Of a stretch of DNA of 64,000 nt, positions 34,624 through 47,574 are shown in pieces. Made by a program: the position numbers and the translations under genes. The notes below the pieces were generated by a model that ran no database searches, had not been told where the DNA came from, and was given only the letters and a program-made list of their open reading frames with translations. The stretch is taken from NCBI GenBank assembly GCA_025642065.1, contig JAODUP010000356.1, positions 1 through 64,000 of the forward strand. The letters run 5' to 3'. This DNA is from Paralvinella palmiformis (lineage: Eukaryota; Annelida; Polychaeta; Terebellida; Alvinellidae). Numbering within the stretch: position 1 is the stretch's first letter; the number at the start of each line of letters is the position of its first letter.

Positions 34624-35990
34624 CAGCAAGCACTGGACAATCCTCAAGAAAAGAGAGCCATTCAAGAAAAGATAAGAGTTGAAGGAATGCACAAGTACAA
34701 TCTAAGCATCATGACACAATCAAATCCCGACTACAGTTGCCTGATGAGGGAAAGAAAACCAAAATATGAAGACCGAGTTGTTACATGTTCTAATTGTGAT
34801 AAGTATATATCCAATAGGGCATTTTACAAGCACAAGATTGTTTGTGGGATTGCTGCTGGTACTATGAAACATTCATAGCAATTACAAGTACAACAGACCA
34901 TGCATAAAGATGAAGAGTTTAAGAAGAACATATTATGCAAATTCGGAGACACTTCACAGGGTAATCTCAGTCGGCAGAATGGTATCATCAAACAAGTTGG
35001 GTTTAGACATTTTTGTCTATGTAGAGCAGAAGAAAGTAAAATGGAAGAAATTAGGAAGAGTGTTATGTCTGAAATGTGAGAATTGGCCAGATTGTTTCTT
35101 GCATTCCAAACACACTCACCAGGAGTTGTCACAGTTGAAGATATGTTCACTAGGGAACACAAGGAAAATCTTTATGCTGCGATTGAAACTGTAATAGAAA
35201 AACCAGATGGTGATGAAAAGCATGGCCTAGAGCTGCAAACCAATGCAGTTATCCAGAGGGCAATTAAGTCAATGGGGCGTTACTATAATCACACGACGCC
35301 AGATTTGAAAGCCCAAGAATTGGGACGATTTCAACAGGCCGATAGCTTCCGAACTCCAGATAATTTTGCACGATACAAACCTGTAAAAAATCCATTGGAT
35401 AACGCGAGGTGTTCAGAAAATTCAGCAGTTAAGAACTTTTGTACTGATTACATGGATTCGATCTTTGACAGTTTCATTATTAACTCTCTGGAATGCGAGG
35501 CGAGGACGGCTCGAGGATGCTGGTGAGCGAATAGCAGGGTGCAAAAGGCGAGTGCTGGATTCCAGCTGTGCAAGTGCAGGTGATAAAGGATGAGACCGAA
35601 AAACATTTAGTGGGAAAATTTAAGTTAGCCTACTTACATGGCAAAGGCAGGAAATTTGTTCCGGTCTTGATTCCAAATGCAATTGAAGAAGCCATCAATC
35701 TAATTGCGGAACATCGCGAAATGTCTGACATTCTATGTGGTAATTCGTTTGTATTTGCCACCAAAGGAAGCAGAGGCCATGCCTCTGGTTGGCAGGCACT
35801 CTGTTACGTGTCTACCAAAGCCGGTGCAAGAGTGAATGCCACAGCAAACCGACATTGCATTTCAACTGGGTTTGCTGAGCTTGAGATGGGTCCAGAAAAG
35901 AGACAGTATTCATGGATGACATGGGCCATGACGCAACAATGAATAAGGACAATTATCAGTGTCCTCGTTGGGTATTAAGGACGTCACGGT
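34620..35990 (+). pseudogene. Tyrosine-recombinase-like transposon protein, lightly decayed
   Basis: One frame runs from 34620 to about 35470 with only two stops (TAG 34876, TGA 35077). It has a C2HC-type finger (CSNCDKYISNRAFYKHKIVC, about 34790-34850), EDMFTREHKENLYAAIE, and a helical core. After a shift come LLTLWNARRG (35495), then YLHGKGRKFVPVLIP and GHASGWQAL (35630-35810), ATANRHCISTGFAELE, and in another frame MGHDATMNKDNYQCP (35918-35962). The last two blocks look like the HxxR, H and nucleophilic Tyr region of tyrosine recombinases, with R in NRH and Y in NYQCP as candidate catalytic residues. The part from LTLWNARR on is also present at 30690-31040. Three or four lesions suggest recent inactivation. 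Confidence 0.65.
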
Positions 35991-35999
35991 TATGGGCAA

Positions 36000-36390
36000 G
36001 CTACTGCTGGATATTATTTATGAAGGCGAGTCCAAATTATTATCTTCTTATGGTTGTACCTTTCTGTGCTTAGAACTGTCTACGTGATTGCTGATTAGTG
36101 GCTCTCCTGATAGGATCTATATGTCATGTATTTGTAGAACATTTGCTGTTGACTCAACTTTAGTTTCTTCTGGAATTATTATCCATCATAGAGCACAAGA
36201 GAGGCTAAACAACGTGTACACTTCAATAAAAGTACAACAGAAATAATTAAATTTCGTGCATGTTTAAATCTGGTGCAGATCAATGAATCCTTCACTTTAT
36301 TAAAAAACTGAATGTGAATAATAATCTCTGCATTTGAGTGATGTGCTGTAATAAACTGTAGAAACTACGGTTCCAAATATGAATTTGCTA
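36000..36390. other. No gene seen
   Basis: AT-rich spacer between the recombinase-like gene and the open stretch at 36396. Confidence 0.4.
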
Positions 36391-36395
36391 TTGCA

Positions 36396-36790
36396 GGTAA
36401 TAAGGAATGTGTTAATATTGATGACATGGCCGATAATGATTCCCATGACCACATGTCTGGCGATGGCTGTTCTAACCATATAGCTCAACCAAATGTTACT
36501 GGTAACACTGAAACAACGCCACCGGTTGTACGAAGTCATTCACCAATCAGACCACGCAAATTTCACAATATCTCCATCTGGGTTCTGCACTAATACTCAA
36601 TATCCATACATAATGGTGCATCTCCTGATAGATTTGTGAGATGTGATTACTGTTGCGATTTGGGTATATTAGATGAAGAGTGTTCACACTATAAGCGGAA
36701 AAACTACATACAGGAGGCTTCTGAAGATGAATGGATGAATAAACGAATGTGGTTTTATGGCACATCAGCATCAAAGGCCATTTTGTGGCA
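36396..36790 (+). other. Unidentified exon-like open stretch
   Basis: After a TATTGCAG acceptor the frame reads NKECVNIDDMADNDSHDH, TPPVVRSHSPIRPRKF and stops at 36591. Another frame (36610-36780) reads RFVRCDYCCDLGILDEEC and DEWMNKRMWFYG. Cys pairs suggest a small zinc-binding motif. Possibly further transposon coding sequence; no family recognised. Confidence 0.3.
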
Positions 36791-37235
36791 AAACTAGATA
36801 ACTGTTTACATTAAAACCATGAAGAACAAAGGTAGCAACTGAAGTATAACCAGCAATACTTTTATTCAAATCCAGACGCAATTACACATGACAAAAAGTA
36901 GATACTGTGACTTTGCAGTTTGGACAAACATGAAAACTCATGTTGAAAGAATTTTGCCCAACACAGATATTTTATCAATATAGCTCTGTAGAATGTTGAA
37001 ACATTATTTAAATGTTGTATTTTACCAGCAGTTCTTGGCAGATGGTTTACAAGAAGTTTGTAATTGCAGGTTAATAAGACACACAAAACTTCCAAGTTTA
37101 TTCACAAAACACCTGTTCATTCCATGTATTTTGTATAAAGTCATGGCCGGTTAACGATTTGATTGGTGCATGGGAGAATTAGTGATCGCCCGTGTTTTCG
37201 TGGTGTGGGTTGTATGTGTAAAAGCTTTGTCAGTG

Positions 37236-37688
37236 AATGTTTGTAATGGTACAGCCAAGTCAGCGGAGATTGGATCAAGGGACATCCGAGTCTCCCCTGG
37301 ACAACACGCTGATTGTGCTGGAGGGGAATTCCCCTTTATATACCTGTTTGGATGTGTGGGAGGAGGTTTTAGTGGGGGATTGTTCTTGGCTCAGCCAAGT
37401 CGGCGGTGATTGGACCAGGTGACAATGCGGGTCTACCGCACAACAACACTGACGGTGCTGAGGGGACAATTCCCTATATATATCTGGATTTTTGTAAAAC
37501 AATTTAAGTGGTGGAGGACTGAAGTGGTGGTTCTGGAGTGTATAGTTTCGAAAAGTGTACAGTTTCTGTACAGTTTTGAGTAGAGGAATAAAGTAAATTC
37601 GAGACCACATGAGTTTGGAGTTTTGAAAGAGAGAAATTAGCTAAGACCGAGGTCCGGGACGAGCCGGCCGCGTTCCGGATATCGGTAC
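37236..37688 (+). mobile_element. Possible solo LTR
   Basis: Two diverged copies of a block (gccaagtcagcggagattgg and gccaagtcggcggtgattgg, 137 bases apart) each end in a TATA-like element (tttatata, ctatatatat). An AATAAA lies at 37587-37592, and the segment ends CCTTTCA before TTGGGACTT, which could be a primer-binding site. No gag or pol adjoins it and no target duplication was found. The promoter/polyA layout is the main argument. Confidence 0.3.
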
Positions 37689-37689
37689 C

Positions 37690-38674
37690 TTTCATTGGGA
37701 CTTAAGCTGATCCTGAAAAAGAAATGAATTGTAGGAATAGACCTACCCAGACTACGATGCACACCACCATCTTTTTTCCCTAGTTTATTTACCGTTTCGT
37801 GTAGTGCATTATTGACTGATGTCTTCCCTTCATGCAGCATGCCACACACCTATACACAAACCATCCAATTCATTACTAAAATGCATCTGCACACACAAAA
37901 AAGTAAAAATTCACATCACAAGTAACAGTGTGGGATATTCAACATGAGTAGGCCACTCGCAAACGGTATATGAGAGATACTGCATGCAAATATAGGACTT
38001 TTCAACATCAGGGGTGTGGGGTAGTCCTAAATGAATATTATTCAGGTGGACTCATATCATGTAGAAGTTGTGGACTATGGTCCCTATAAATTGTTTATTC
38101 ATCCTGCAACACAGACAGCTGTGTGATGCGTCTTGTCTGACAGCTATCAACGGTGAGTACCGGTTAAAACCAATCAGAAAGTACAGAAGCAAATATTTTT
38201 GACAAGTAGACAGTACCGTGATTTTGTTATATCGGGACCACGTACATATCACGTAGAACGTTTATATTGTATGGTAATTGCTATAAATTATATATTGCGC
38301 CTAACCACGAGGAATATTGCCACAATCGTTCTGTGTCAGTGCACCTATTCAATCTGACATTCAGTAGCCGTCGGTGCTGTCTCAATAAATTATATTCTAT
38401 GTTTTATATCTTGTCAAAGTTGACCACGTTTGCTAACAATTAGTGTCTCACTCATGTATTACATGCAGATAAAAGTTATATGTCTAAAAATTATGTTTCT
38501 AAAAGTAAATATTTTGTATTACTAGTTTTAGTAGTATGTTATCTATGTTAGATTATATTGATAATCATTCATAAATATGGGAAAATAATCAGTTTATTCA
38601 TGATAACTTGTTTTCTTGATTAAGTACATTTGTATGTCACATATCAAATTGTTGCTACGAGTTTCAGCTTTTCA

Positions 38675-38712
<38 letters not shown>

Positions 38713-39490
38713 CGTTTGTATTGTTAGTTCATTCAGAGTTGTAATAATGTTTAAGGCTCTTGCACCAGGTGGCGAGATTGTCGGTCCAATTTTTCCCAAG
38801 TCATGAAAAGGGCCAAAAAAAAATGCCATTGAGCCGAAAAAATTGTGGTTACCCACCTTCACATGCACCTTGGCAACAAATAACGACCTTGTAATATGTT
38901 TAAGAGAGGATGTCTTTGAGACTGCAAATAAAGTGTACCATAAAGAAAGCACTGTGTTGTTTGGTGAATGTGCACAATTAGGAGATTGACATATATGGCT
39001 TACATAAATTGAGACAAAAATAACTCAATATTTAAATGCTGATGAAACAAACTGCAGAATATGGCCTGGATAGCACAGCGTTTTCATACAAAGTGTGTCA
39101 TGCCTGGATTGTGCATGAAGTATTTTTCAAAGAAATACTTTCTTAAGAGTAACAGTATAATGATCTGCAGTGACAACGACTACTGTAATACTCGATATTC
39201 TTCAATTGTACATGTTACATCAGGCAGCACAAGAAAAAGGCATGCCACTTGTGTGAAAAGATTGTGAAGTCCGTACCATAAACACTGCTTGATATATGTC
39301 TTGACAAGTTCTTGTCGCAGTTTAATTTTTATTAAATATAATATATACATGTTTTGCTAATAGATGGAATTATCAACTTTAATCATTCGAGACAGCTGAA
39401 GCTGGGAAGTTATGACAGTGACTTGTTTGTATCACCCAGGAGACACGTTCTGCTATACTCCGATGGTGCCACGACAAGGCTGCCATTGGT
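37690..39490. other. No recognised gene
   Basis: Contains (AT)n at 38679-38710. The minus frame at 38725-38952 (GPTISPPGARALNIITTLNE) is open and compositionally plausible, but I recognise no family. Confidence 0.4.
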
Positions 39491-39493
39491 GGT

Positions 39494-40628
39494 CACAGGG
39501 GGTCTAATACTACACTAGAGAAGATATAACAAAACTACTACTGGCTGGGTATTGCAAAGGATGTGAAAGAATGGGTATATAACAGTATATAATTTGCCTT
39601 TCATCTAAACTCTCTTTTTTATTCTATGAAATGTAACTTTGAAATATTTCATATGGACTATTGACTTCTAATTGTGAATAGGTAATTGTCCTAACAATGT
39701 CTTTGTGGCTTTATGTATATGGAGGAATGTGGCCTATGTGCAAAATGCATGAATTCCTTCTTTTTCTGTAGATGGGTGCATATCACCGCTGTACATCCCA
39801 TTGTCACACAAGCATCCAGGGGCATGATTGGCATTGACCTGATATGTCCATTTCAGGAAACCAAGAGACACAATAGGTAAGGTTTTATTACAATCATTCG
39901 TGATTCTCATGATCACGTTTTTGACCTTGACATTGCTCTACACCCTCCATTAATATCAAATATTCATTTGGGGTGATTTATCTTGGAGGATACGAATTCA
40001 CAGAATGCCATAGGTTATGCTGTTTGGTCACTATGAGTTATGTACCACACTCTACATATGTTATTCTTGTAATAAATATTTACTGTGACTGTTTTTACAG
40101 GTATATCTGCACAATGACCTGCCTATTTTCAAAGTCTGTCTTCACTCACCCAGTAGAATCCAAAGGGTCCGCAGCATTGTGCCAGGTACTGTTGGTTTTT
40201 ATCTACTTGTATGCCCCCCCCCCTCAACTGTATTTGACTGATCCAGGCAGAGAATTTGTGAATGAGGTAATTTAGCTTGATCTGGATTTGGCATCCTTTT
40301 CATCTAAGCACATGTTTCATGTAGCCATAACATGTGCACGTTTATCAGTGCTTAAGTACACCCTATATCAAGGATGAGATTGGCCTTGAAAAAAAATCCT
40401 GAAAATCAGGAAAGGAAGTCAGAGCGAAGGGACGCATATGTACCTGGGGTGGGGCAGGAAAACAAATTAGGTTTTGTGCATTTTTAGGACAATCTGTAAC
40501 TAATAGCGTGGGATAAAAAATGATTTTTGTAAGCATTTAATGACCAGTGTCTACCACCCGCAATGCAATGGCCAAGACGAATGCACCAACCAAACACTTA
40601 AAAGAGCCCTGATTAAGTACAATAACAG
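39494..40628 (+). pseudogene. Integrase-type DDE transposase with introns (Ginger-like)
   Basis: Four exon-like pieces. 39494-39574 reads HRGSNTTLEKI, a TAA stop, then NYYWLGIAKDVKEW: the His half of an integrase zinc-binding domain. 39725-39876 supplies Cys residues (ECGLCAKC) and MIGIDLICPF, with the first catalytic Asp, before GTAAGG. 40101-40266 follows a TTACAG acceptor, reads YICTMTCLFSKSVF and LYLTDPGREFVNE, with the second Asp, and ends at GTAATT. 40534-40628 reads HLMTSVYHPQCNGQDE, with the catalytic Glu, and ends at GTAAAT. Exon phases join correctly. Retroviral-type integrase split by introns points to Ginger cut-and-paste transposons or a domesticated derivative. The early stop suggests decay; later exons were not found. 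Confidence 0.65.
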
Positions 40629-40639
40629 GTAAATTATAC

Positions 40640-42150
40640 TCAGTGACATGCTGCCAAGTATTCCGCTATCGATGTTTCATCCAATATACTTCTGTTATGG
40701 CATAAATGACCACGCGTGACACTACCATACCCTGGAATAATGCATATCATCAGATAGATAACAACACATCGGCAAGTCGTTTATATGGAATAACAAGATA
40801 AAAAATAATAAATACTGTTTATGCCCCTGTGATTTCTGAACGTTCCACAGACGCATGAATGTATTTTCATTTTTTATAGCTGTAACAGTGTGAGATGAAC
40901 AATGAAACCAGAGAGATGGATGTGCCAGAACAGGAGATATGTAGCAGGTTAGTTTGTTTACAGCAATACAATCCATGTTTTGCTGTATTTGCATTATTGT
41001 CATAAGTCCGTGATTATAAACAAGATTGCAGTAAGAGATTTGCATCATTGCATTCAAATAAAAACCTTTTTAAGTTAAAAGTCCTGATCTTATGACATTT
41101 AACTTCTTTCAATGCTGTCTGCTAGGCCCACACACGTCGATTCACCGGGATAGCTGCAACAGCCTCATTCAAAGAACATGACCACGTTTATTGGCATTGC
41201 TTCATTCACTCTGGATAATCTTTCCTGTCTGAAAGCTGATTGTGTTGGTTACAGGACAAGGTAACTTGCATGCATGATCAATTCATGTAGCTATGATTTT
41301 AGTGCATTGTGCCATTCAGAGATTTATTGCTTGTTTAATTAATAAGCTGACATCACGTGAAGTAGTATTAGTTCCAGTCTGCACAGAATCAAACTGATTA
41401 CTGATGGTAATCCACCCAAGTCATGGAAGTGTTGGTGTTCTTGACTCCATAACCTCTCATAGCAAAGCATCAACATTCTGCAAATACTGGATGTATGTAT
41501 TGCTAACTGAAGATTACAACAATATGTTTTTGCAACATTAGTATTTCTATCTGTATTTCATGTATTGCAGAGAATACATGCTGTACTGTAAATACATGCT
41601 ATACTGAAAACCTAAAAGAAACCGGGATATTGTACAGCTGAACAGCAGGTGCCAGCAAGATGGAAACAGCTGTGGTATCTTCACCTGAATGGTAAGTGCT
41701 AAGCGAGTAATTGGACAATAATCTTTTTGTGTCCATGAATTCAATATCATTTGAACAACTTATTTCAAAAACTCATTTATAACAAGGCCTTTGCAGTAGT
41801 CATGAAATTTCACAAGAATGGTTGAATGTTGAATGCTTAATAAAAGAAATAACACCATTGGTAATGCAGCAACACCATGTGCCAATATACCGCTGGTACA
41901 TGAAACATATTGTGCTATCAAAATATAATATCAACAGTTGTGATAGAAAACTATGCAAGCAACCCAGTTTGCAAACCCTCATTGGCTCTTGTGCGAGGGG
42001 CGTCACATGTTGGAACACATATCATGCACTGGCATGACTGAGAAGGAACCATTTTGTAGTATGTGCAAATTAAGTAATTATGTTTACTTAAATGAGGGAT
42101 TTGGGAGTCTCGGCACACAACTTGCGTCAAACATGGGAGTACTTTCTATC
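40640..42150. other. No recognised gene
   Basis: Further exons of the integrase-like gene would be expected here on the plus strand but none could be identified. Only short frames without motifs. Confidence 0.4.
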
Positions 42151-42160
42151 AATAACTGCT

Positions 42161-45100
42161 TCACTGATGTTTAAAGAACATTGTTTTATTAAGTTTGTAT
42201 CTGACACTATCACCTGTGTGATATAAACTAGTCAGTTTGATTGTGTAGAAACGACGAAGTTTAATAAATTCTGAACAAATAATCTTGACTAATACAAAAC
42301 AAGGTTCATCGCTACCCTTAGAAGTTTCCATAAAATGGTCATTCAACTCTGGAAACAAATCACATGTCATATCTATTAACATCATAGAGACCAGCAGTCT
42401 CTCCTATTCTCCAGATACAACGTGTTTAATGTTCACAGAGGAATGCATGATAACTTTACAATGTTTAACAACTTTCATTACACTAACTGATTGTACAACT
42501 AACGTTTTATGATTAACAATGCATTGGTCGACTCTGAGGCAGATCTCACCAGTGCCAATGAACAATCTTTACATGAAACATATTTAGTTACCTTCCCTAC
42601 TACCCACCCCTATTCAATAATACCCTCAACAAAGGTAGTACGGCCAATATTTGTAGAACTATATGTATGATCATATAGTGCTGTCTCAAATGTAATAAAT
42701 GGCTTTCTTTCATCTGTGTTGTGTCCCGAGACAAACAATTAGCATTAAAAAAATATGTTATAGTTACACCTGCATGGCTTAATAGTGATCTAAAGGCATT
42801 GCTGAACTGTATGGCTGAAGGATTGTTATTCCAACCTCCAAACTGACGCACAGCTGAAAAGAACAATGCAATATGGTCTTGTGATAATTTATATGTTAAT
42901 AAAAACTGTTGTACTGGTGATGGTTCAAACAACAACACCTTGTCAAGACTATGAAGACTCTCGATGTTAAAAATAAAACCGAATACACACATTTTTCCCT
43001 TACCTTCGCAAAATCGTTTAGCTGACTGTTGCCTGTCATGTTAAGGAACACTGCTTTAGGTGTTAATAAAAATAAAAACACCCTGAAAATTCTCCCATCT
43101 TAATTACTTTTGTACCCTTTTGCAAATAATGTCCTGTCATTGAAAATATCGAACTAATGATCAATAATTGAAACAAAATTAGCAGTACCCAGGCAACTGT
43201 CAAACGCCTCACAACTAAGCCGAAAAGCATATTTTAATACAGAAGCAACAGGGGCACTCACAGTTTGTGCTGCTAATTTGACATTCATTTTATTTTGTTG
43301 AAATTTAACATGTCTGATTGTAAGCTTTTTATCTGCATGTAAGCCTTTTGATGCCTGAGGTTCCTGCAGATGGACAATATCAGTCTACCTTGCTGTCCCT
43401 AATGAGATATTAATCTCGTGTAGGGTATGCAATGCTCCCCTTACATTTTCCAAAAGATAACAAGCATAAAAGAATACATACATATTCTGTGAACTATCTG
43501 AAGGGTGTGGAAACCTGCTATTCATAGTATCTGACATTATTTTACAACTGAGTAAGTTTACCATTTTGGGGTTTATGGTATTACCACCCATCCATGACAA
43601 AAGCCAATACGTTCACTTTACCATCAAGTAAAGAACTGATAACTGACAGTACAAGTTGACTTTGAACTTCACCAGAAATACCAGTTATCAAGAAGTAATC
43701 CACCGGTATCTTCCGATGACCTTGAAATCCCGCAACCATTATGACAATAGCCTCCGTTGCCTCCGCCACATCATTATCAAGAGATCTAACTCCGAGATCC
43801 ACAAAACCAACCATCTGTTGACGCTTAGGTTCCCAGTCAATATGTTTTCTAATTGACATCCCATCAATAATTACACGGCACCGCTGTAATGTTTGGGATA
43901 GGTAGATACCCTTTCGTTCAGCATTGTTAATACTTGGCTGGAAATGCCTCACCTGGCAACTATGTTACTCACCCATCTAATTACAATGTAAAAATACTGT
44001 TAGCATGAAAATGTAGAAAGATTGTAGTCAGTAGATACACTACATCCCATGTACTGCCCTACTTTATGCCTAGTGAAATATTAATGGAAATTTAATCCAT
44101 GTACATTTAAACAACATTTGTCAGCATTTGAATTCATCTTTTACTTGAATGGGAAGAGGTTTTCCACATATTATATGTCCCATGTTCAGTACATGTATAT
44201 ATAATACATTTAAAATGTGCAAAGTTATGTGCATGATATACTTTCATGGGAACAGGTCAATTTTCCACAGTGCACATTTGTTTTTCAGGTTCACAACTAT
44301 TTTCTTTAATCTATTGCATCAGCTTTAAATGTAACCTTAATTAAACGAACACCTGTAACTGCAAAAAACACAACAAAACATATATTATTTCTAACCAAAA
44401 AGAGCAGTTTAAAGATATTAGTTATATAAAAAAAACAGTATAAACACAACTAAAGGTTCAATTTTATCATTTGTTATTTAGCATTTGCAATGCCCATTAG
44501 TCATCTTCAGATTGTAACTGGATGAGGTAACGTAAGCTATTCTCTCAAGTATATGGATGCTTTGGGGCTGTAGAAGAATAAAGTTGTGGCGAACTGTTTT
44601 TGATCATCTGAATATTCCTGAGGGGGTTTCTTAAACAAGTCAAGAGGGATATATGTAATTGACTCATAAAACAATTGAGATTTAACATTAACATTTGTCA
44701 CACAACTCTCCTTTAATCAAATTGAGCAGCATCAGAAACTGATTATTCAATTTCTTGATTTACAAATCCATCAACTTACATAATTTCTATACAAATTAAA
44801 ACTTGGTGTGTATATTAGTTATGTGAAACACAATACAGTATGTGCAAAAAAGAACACACTTCTCTGTTGTGATATTGGTTATGGTGGAACACTCAGGGTG
44901 AGGGGTCTCTGGCTTTTTGCATGTTACACTTGTCGCAAGAATTTTCTCTGTCTACCGAGTCACTGTCTGAAAACCAGTTGATCGAAGTTAATTATTTTAC
45001 TATGAAGCACGTCATAAATTTACATAACTAGTTTCTAACTTAAAATATTTTTTCGATCGAAAAAATGTAGCTATTCTATGAATTTATTTTTATCATATAT

Positions 45101-45570
45101 AGCATGTTACATTAACATGGTAAAAAAGAATTTCAAATTATTACCTATTTTGTCATCATGAAATCAAGTAAATGAGTTGTATACAGAAATATATGTATAG
45201 ATAAATACAGAATATATGCATACAAAATACATCAGCATTCTGGCCGATAACAGAGATTGAAAGGCATAACAGTGATATATTGAAATCAACAGAGATTGAC
45301 TCATAAACACCTGTAATTACGTAACTCAAAATGAATTTTAAAAACATTTCCAAACTTACACTACAACTTCATATAAATGTCATCCTACTGCAAGTCTTGC
45401 GACATAACATTAATGATACAGCTACGTACCTGAAGGTGGATTTTCCGGGAAAATATTGAAAGTACCGCCGTATCTTTTAGGATCTTCATTTTGTTTGTGT
45501 TTTGACAGGGTAAAATTATCTGCAGAGCAATAATCTGAACAGAGCACATCAAACTTTGATGGGGTCCAAA
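42161..45570 (-). pseudogene. P-element/THAP9-like transposase, near full-length, decayed
   Basis: From high to low coordinates on the minus strand: a THAP C-terminal half at 45430-45570 (KLWTPSKFDVLCSDYC, ADNFTLSKHK, then a GT donor); 44500-44660 with ATTLFFYSPKASIYLRE; 43581-43952 with IIDGMSIRKHIDWE, GFVDLG and VLAFVMDGW, holding two catalytic-type Asp residues; 43385-43600 with FPHPSDSSQNMYVFF; 43080-43370 with LAAQTVSAPVASVLKYAF and FDIFNDRTLFAKGYK; 42600-43000 with GFIFNIESLHSL and YKLSQDHIALFFSAVR; and 42161-42385, ending FKHQ then stop. This is the domain order of P-like transposases, including the insertion domain. Stops (for example LP..EN/LTLP near 44560 and IIDH/FDIF near 43150) and frameshifts abolish it. 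Terminal repeats were not located. Confidence 0.75.
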
Positions 45571-45769
45571 GTTTTCTTGTTTGAGTCTTTCTCCGTCAGA
45601 TGATATACTGAAATAAAGTAACAACAAATAATTAAATGTGATATACATAGGCATATTAATATGAACAAAATTCTGGTCTCAGCCCAATTTCTCTCAATGT
45701 CCATTGTACGTTTACTTGGTACTAGGTTTAGTTTCAAATATTCTGCTGTGTCATTACAGGACAAGAAAG

Positions 45770-47540
45770 TTTGATATATATCTTTAACAAATATATATTT
45801 TACTCTCACATACTTCTATCATTAACCAGTAACAATACTATTCCCATAAATTATTCTTATTTCATCACTGTACATGTGTTCCTGTTGCTTGATTTCTTTG
45901 TGTGGAAAAATATCAATTGTAGAAAGTGGTATGAATCAGCTAGTTTTTGTTAAAATTTACTATCGTGATTGTATTTTGAATTCATTGTTATAAGTGAATT
46001 TATTTTAATAATATAGATTATCATTATAGTATAATATTTCTGATATTTTGGTAATGCTACATGTTTGTGTCATCTGAGATTCAAAGAAATATATTATAAT
46101 AAGCAATATGCTATATTTCAGGGTTGGGGTGGACCAATGTAGTAATCAACATATCAGACGTCATGGAGAGCTGAAGCAATGTACAGACTTGGTGATGTGA
46201 AGAAAGACAAGAGGTTAATATTTTTTAATTCGATACTATAACAGAATATCTTTATGACCTACTTGACACATTAACACATTTGTTCTAAGAAGCAGAGTTC
46301 CAACTTGTAAAAATCGTGATCAATGAATTGGTATTGAAATTAATGTTTTGATGCCAAATGCTAATTTATATATTTCATCTTTGTTTCCATTCAATTGCAC
46401 TAAGAAATAAGTGAAACTGCAGCGACAATAGTTTATGACCTTCTTGAAAAGTAATATGAAGAATGTTTACGGAGGTTGAATATTCTTATATTTATTGTTG
46501 TTACAGAATATCATTTTATAAACAAATTCTTCGAGAAACACCATAAATCCATCTTGCAACAATCGTGATTAATGGAGTGATATCGATTTGATATATTAAT
46601 CCCGATTGGTAACATATATTTCATCTACAAAATTGCCGGAATTACGTATTTGGTCAAAATAGGAGCAAGATATTTAGCTGACCTATTTAATTTATACCTA
46701 ATGTGCCGCAGCATAGTCACTATTTTAAACACACATTTGTCCCCATCACTTTGTGATATGTTATAAGTACTATATCATCATCCGTTCATTTTTGATAATT
46801 CCGCATGCCCAGAATACATTCTGTGCTAGGATTCGTTTATAATCTTCTGCAAACAGTTTTAGTATTGTACATTTGTAAATATATTTAACGAATCAATATT
46901 TCACTCTTCCACACATTGGTGAACAATCGAGAGTAATTATTCTAGACAGTTATCCCAAAAGCTGCTTATTTTCGTCGATACACATGTCTTCCTATTGTTT
47001 TGTTGGGGTTTGTATGTTTTAGGTTTGTTTTGTTAAAAATTACAGTTATAGAAATTAATGTGACTCAGCTGTTTTTCAAATTTACTGAAATGATTTTATA
47101 TTGATTTGAAGTAGAATAGTTCATTTAAGGATACTAATATTGTTTGATATTGCTGATCTTTTCGAAATGCTATCTCACTAAGTCATCTAGGATTTAAAAA
47201 AGAACCATTAAATACACTACAATGGATTGAATTTCAGGGGTATGGCTGGTTCGAAAATGTAATCAGGCAAATCATGTGTCATAGAAATACATGAAGCGAT
47301 GAGCGGACTTGTTGGGGTGAAGAATGTCTATGGAGCTTGATTTTTCTTATATTTATTCTCGTTACAGAATAGAATTTAATAAACACATTCTTCCAGCTTA
47401 TAAATGATCGGATTAATAGAGCGGCATTGAAATTGGTGTAGTACTTCACACTGATTAAAGGTTTGATTAATGGAACAATATTGAAATTGGTGTAGTAATC
47501 CCCACTGATAACATATTTTACTGTTGATTGGTTGGCAGAA
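45770..47540. repeat. Diverged tandem duplication, about 1.1-kb unit, two copies
   Basis: Ordered similarities recur about 1.1 kb apart: cacatgtcttcctattgttt near 46983 against tacatgtgttcctgttgctt near 45870; gactcagctgtttttcaaatt at 47063 against atcagctagtttttgttaaa at 45945; atttcaggggtatggctgg at 47233 against atttcagggttggggtgg at 46117; and cttatatttattctcgttacag at 47347 against cttatatttattgttgttacag at 46484. Copies are old. Repeated TTTCAG/TTACAG motifs could be acceptors, but no coding frame is kept. Confidence 0.55.
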
Positions 47541-47574
47541 TACATAAATGATCGAAATGTCAGACTATTTAAAA

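Noticed and set aside
34205..34633. Minus-strand frame with ACPECHKH and Tyr-Ile run
   Set aside because: Part is an (AT)n artefact, and the Cys-His segment lies antisense to a better-supported plus-strand exon; kept only as a possibility.
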